Positions 62,350 to 64,000 of a stretch of DNA of 64,000 bases are shown piece after piece. Both the position numbers and the translations under genes were made by a program. Below the pieces are notes generated by a model. That model did no database searches. It saw nothing but the letters and a program-made list of their open reading frames with translations, and had not been told where the DNA came from. Numbering within the stretch: position 1 is the first letter of the stretch; every line of letters starts with the position of its first letter. The stretch comes from an uncultured Bacteroidales bacterium (GTDB taxonomy: Bacteria > Bacteroidota > Bacteroidia > Bacteroidales > Paludibacteraceae): NCBI GenBank assembly GCA_900317745.1, contig ONHW01000006.1, forward strand, positions 37,043 to 101,042, in the 5' to 3' direction.

Positions 62350-62471
62350 TTTCCGCAGAAAAATTGCACAGTAGTGCATTTTTAGTGCAGTAGTGCCTGC
62401 TTATGCTCGCATAAGGGCAGGTGCTACGGCACTAAAAAGTAATAGCGCGAGCTATAATTTTTCTGCGGAAA
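62350..62471. repeat. Long imperfect inverted repeat (MITE-like or regulatory hairpin)
   Basis: TTTCCGCAGAAAAATT (62350-62365) pairs with AATTTTTCTGCGGAAA (62456-62471). Inside, TTTTTAGTGC (62379-62388) pairs with GCACTAAAAA (62429-62438), and GCCTGC-TTATG-CTCG-CATAA closes the tip. Overall about 122 bases in a nested hairpin directly upstream of the -33 box. It resembles a miniature element or a repeat with attenuator-like behaviour; no direct target repeat was identified. Confidence 0.85.
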
Positions 62472-62562
62472 GGTCGCTTATGCCCGGCATTGCCTTGCAG
62501 TACCTTCGGAGGGAACCCGCCCGCAGGGAAGGGGCGTGCCGAAGTACAAAAGACGCGAACAC
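62472..62562. other. Non-coding stretch with a second small inverted repeat
   Basis: Contains GTACCTTCGG (62500-62509) paired with CCGAAGTAC (62539-62547) around a GC-rich loop. No coding potential is evident. Lies between the long hairpin and the terminator of the lipoprotein gene. Confidence 0.55.
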
Positions 62563-62598
62563 AAAAAAAGCAGCCGCGTTTCACAACGAAGCTGCTTT
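62563..62598 (-). terminator. Intrinsic terminator for the lipoprotein gene
   Basis: AAAGCAGC (62567-62574) and GCTGCTTT (62591-62598) form an 8-base stem. On the minus strand it is followed by a run of seven T. It ends the small phage-like gene set. Confidence 0.82.
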
Positions 62599-62639
62599 GA
62601 GCAAAATTTTTGTTTTATGCACTATTCCCAATTTATGCG

Positions 62640-63065
62640 CTACCGGTAACCACAAAACCGGCGGACGCATATACGTATAACTATGTAGAGCACCAAGGCT
62701 ATACAGACGTACAGAGCTACGCGGTAGAGCCATGGGACGTAACGTTCGGGTGGAAGTTGCACAAGCACCTCTTTGTCCTTATAGACAGTGTCGGTGGTTG
62801 CAACTGTTCTATCGCGCCAAATGGTACGAAAGTGTTCTACAGACCCACCTCCAGCCCCTCCCTCATAAGGAGGGGAGTAATTACTATCAGAGGGGTCAGG
62901 GCATGGGAGACGGAGGATTATGCTGTCGCGGACAATAATGCTGTCACGGACAAATCGGTCACGGATAACAATGCTGTCGTTGCGCGGCACGCTGATGAGC
63001 GGAGCAGCGGTCTTGCAGCCTGCAAGCAGCAGGAGACTAACAGATAGTAATAGTATGCGTTTCAT
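62640..63065 (-). CDS. Small lipoprotein with C-terminal membrane segment
   Basis: A 141-residue protein. MKRILLLSVSLLLLAGC is a lipoprotein signal with lipobox LAGC. The middle region is charged (RDRFVRDSIIVRDSI). An SPPYEGGAGGG segment is encoded by a palindromic repeat inserted in the frame. The end VALYVCIALVLYIVIRIC is hydrophobic. Overlaps the DUF5675-like gene by 29 bases. A spanin-like role with the holin-like gene is possible but is inference. Confidence 0.65.
   Translation of the reverse strand: MKRILLLSVSLLLLAGCKTAAPLISVPRNDSIVIRDRFVRDSIIVRDSIILRLPCPDPSDSNYSPPYEGGAGGGSVEHFRTIWRDRTVATTDTVYKDKEVLVQLPPERYVPWLYRVALYVCIALVLYIVIRICVRRFCGYR
62841..62876. repeat. CCCTCC...GGAGGGG palindromic repeat inside the lipoprotein gene
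   Basis: CCAGCCCCTCCCTCATAAGG followed by AGGGGAG is the reverse-orientation relative of the element at 61606-61640: CCCCTCCTT-xxx-AGGGAGGGGCTGG is shared. It encodes SPPYEGGAGGG. Confidence 0.8.
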
Positions 63066-63432
63066 TGCGTCGGAGTTGGTTGATTAGTTCAGTGAGTGTG
63101 AGTTGGCTGCACAGGAGTTCGTTGCCATATTTCCAGCCCACGAGAATGCAGCCTTTGGTGTCGCGTGGTGTGTTGCCGGCATGGATGCGTATGCCCGAAC
63201 GTCCGGGCACAGCCATGAGCAGCGGCAGCCAACGCTTGAAGGCAGGTGACCAAGTAACCTTGAGTTCATACGTGCCGGCAGGTATGCAACAAAGGTTGGG
63301 TACATTGGCTACACCGTTGATGGTAGCAGGCAGTTCGAGTGTGTCGCAATGCCATTGGTTGTCACCAACGAAATGCAGCGTGCCGAGCGTGCGGTCGGGG
63401 AGGTATTGCAGGCGGACGAGTTCGAGAGTCAT
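63037..63432 (-). CDS. DUF5675-like protein
   Basis: A 131-residue protein. LELVRLQYLPDRTLGTLH, TLELPATING and the IHAGNTPRDTKGCILVG block are hallmarks of a family seen in Bacteroidota prophages and mobile elements, often beside holins and lysis genes. ATG 63432 is used over an upstream TTG. No enzymatic activity is known to me. Upstream lies an array of AT-rich repeats. Confidence 0.75.
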   Translation of the reverse strand: MTLELVRLQYLPDRTLGTLHFVGDNQWHCDTLELPATINGVANVPNLCCIPAGTYELKVTWSPAFKRWLPLLMAVPGRSGIRIHAGNTPRDTKGCILVGWKYGNELLCSQLTLTELINQLRRNETHTITIC

Positions 63433-63441
63433 ATTTTTCCG

Positions 63442-63541
63442 GGTCAACAATTTTTTCTTTTTGGGTCAACAATTATCAACAATTACCAACAATTGCAAGA
63501 GGGCTTTTGGGGTCAACCATTATCAACCATTACCAACAATT
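63442..63541 (+). repeat. AT-rich dispersed repeats, forward copies
   Basis: Three forward copies, starting GGTCAACAATT at 63442, GGTCAACAATTATCAACAAT at 63464 and GGTCAACCATTATCAACCAT at 63511. They match the family that lies to the left of the GxxExxY gene. Confidence 0.8.
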
Positions 63542-63598
63542 TTTTTCGCTCCTGTAGTCGCGATTACTGCGATAGTCATTGCGAACACCGTGAGCAAC

Positions 63599-63677
63599 GT
63601 AATTGAGGATAATTGATGTTAATTGTTGACCTGTCTTGACCATCGTAATTGATGTTAATTGAGGATAATTGTTGACC
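63599..63677 (-). repeat. AT-rich dispersed repeats, inverted copies
   Basis: Two inverted copies (63599-63631 and 63645-63677) ending AATTGTTGACC, each followed by TGTCTTGA. With the copies at 63442-63541 they form an inverted pair around only 57 bases, without a gene. Confidence 0.8.
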
Positions 63678-63693
63678 TGTCTTGATCAACGAG

Positions 63694-63900
63694 TTATTTC
63701 TTCTTATACCAGCGGTAGCGGTAGTCGATACCGAGCACGGCACCGCTGAATGTGAGCACCTCACCGAAGGCGGTCAGCACCGTAGGGTCGATATGTCCGG
63801 TAGGCGGAGCATAGAACGCCAGTACGATCAACACGCAGCCAAACACCGCCATCAGGACGGCGAGCAGGAGTTGTATATATGTGAGGATTTTCTGAAACAT
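63694..63900 (-). CDS. Small holin-like membrane protein
   Basis: A 68-residue protein with two hydrophobic segments (LLLAVLMAVFGCVLIVLAFY and a second around residues 45-60) and a basic end WYKKK. Size, topology and neighbours suggest a phage-type holin; sequence alone does not prove it. It opens the three-gene set that ends at the terminator near 62563. Confidence 0.6.
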   Translation of the reverse strand: MFQKILTYIQLLLAVLMAVFGCVLIVLAFYAPPTGHIDPTVLTAFGEVLTFSGAVLGIDYRYRWYKKK

Positions 63901-64000
63901 ACAGGTGGATAATCAGGAGATAATAAACAGTGTTTCGGCAACGATTCAAGCCATAGCAGGAACGCAGATGTCTCGCATTGTGTGAGGTACGGGTAGCCCG
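63901..64000. other. Window end without recognised features
   Basis: About 100 bases after the holin-like start hold no recognisable gene; a promoter for the small set may lie here but none was recognised. Confidence 0.4.

Noticed and set aside
63442-63677. Repeats at the right end as a CRISPR array
   Set aside because: Units differ in length and orientation, have no unique spacers of constant size, and no cas genes are near.

Overview
The window reads as chromosome of a member of the Bacteroidales (Bacteroidota). The grounds are two promoter candidates of the Bacteroides type (TTG or TTTG, 20 bases, TAACTTTG), a general lack of Shine-Dalgarno sequences, a large secreted protein whose C-terminus resembles type IX sorting tails, and gene families common in gut and rumen Bacteroidales. 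No species can be named. Almost the whole window is surface-polysaccharide biosynthesis, in two convergent blocks that meet near 40.7 kb.

Plus-strand block (1-40.7 kb). It opens with nucleotide-sugar genes: the end of gmd, then fcl and glf, interrupted by a GxxExxY gene and a Bro-N gene, both linked to repeats. A Wzt-type ABC ATPase follows, with no Wzm permease in view. From inside wzt (about 5.7 kb) to about 30.48 kb the DNA becomes clearly AT-rich. This stretch holds a tight run of overlapping genes: a putative CMP-ulosonic-acid module (KdsB-like, DRE-TIM aldolase, KdsC-like phosphatase, AraD-like epimerase, GT52-like transferase), then about eleven glycosyltransferase-like proteins, acyl- and acetyltransferases, a Wzy-like polymerase, and kinase and nucleotidyltransferase-fold proteins. 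The AT-rich stretch ends at a RAYT-type transposase. After it come a WecG/TagA transferase, an NTP_transf_5 protein, a UGM-like flavoprotein, an MsbA-like exporter, and a second KdsC/KdsB pair. A separate transcription unit then encodes a 721-residue secreted protein, an unlisted 59-residue peptide and a PqqD-like protein, and ends in a strong terminator.

Minus-strand block (62.3 to 40.8 kb). This looks like one long operon driven from a promoter candidate at 62.32-62.35 kb. It starts with a NeuD/PglD-like acyltransferase and a six-gene acyl-assembly set (two ACPs, two FabG-like reductases, an acyl ligase, a FabH-like synthase). Then come a phosphoglycosyl transferase, an aminotransferase, a Wzx flippase, a Stealth phosphotransferase, a Wzy-like polymerase, a Bcs1-like CDP-ribitol synthase, LicD, a GT2, a second aminotransferase and phosphoglycosyl transferase, a WbpM-like dehydratase, a Wzz-like protein and a ClpB that lacks its N-domain. 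Together this suggests a Wzx/Wzy-dependent glycan with acylated amino-dideoxy sugars and phosphodiester-linked ribitol.

Right end (62.6-64 kb). Three small minus-strand genes (holin-like, DUF5675-like, lipoprotein) look like a phage-derived remnant.

The most unusual sequence-level signal is a set of short palindromes. Three genes each carry a palindromic repeat inside the reading frame, with a matching copy in nearby intergenic DNA. In addition, an inverted AT-rich repeat family brackets the GxxExxY gene at the left and recurs without a gene at the right. No rRNA, tRNA or CRISPR array was seen.
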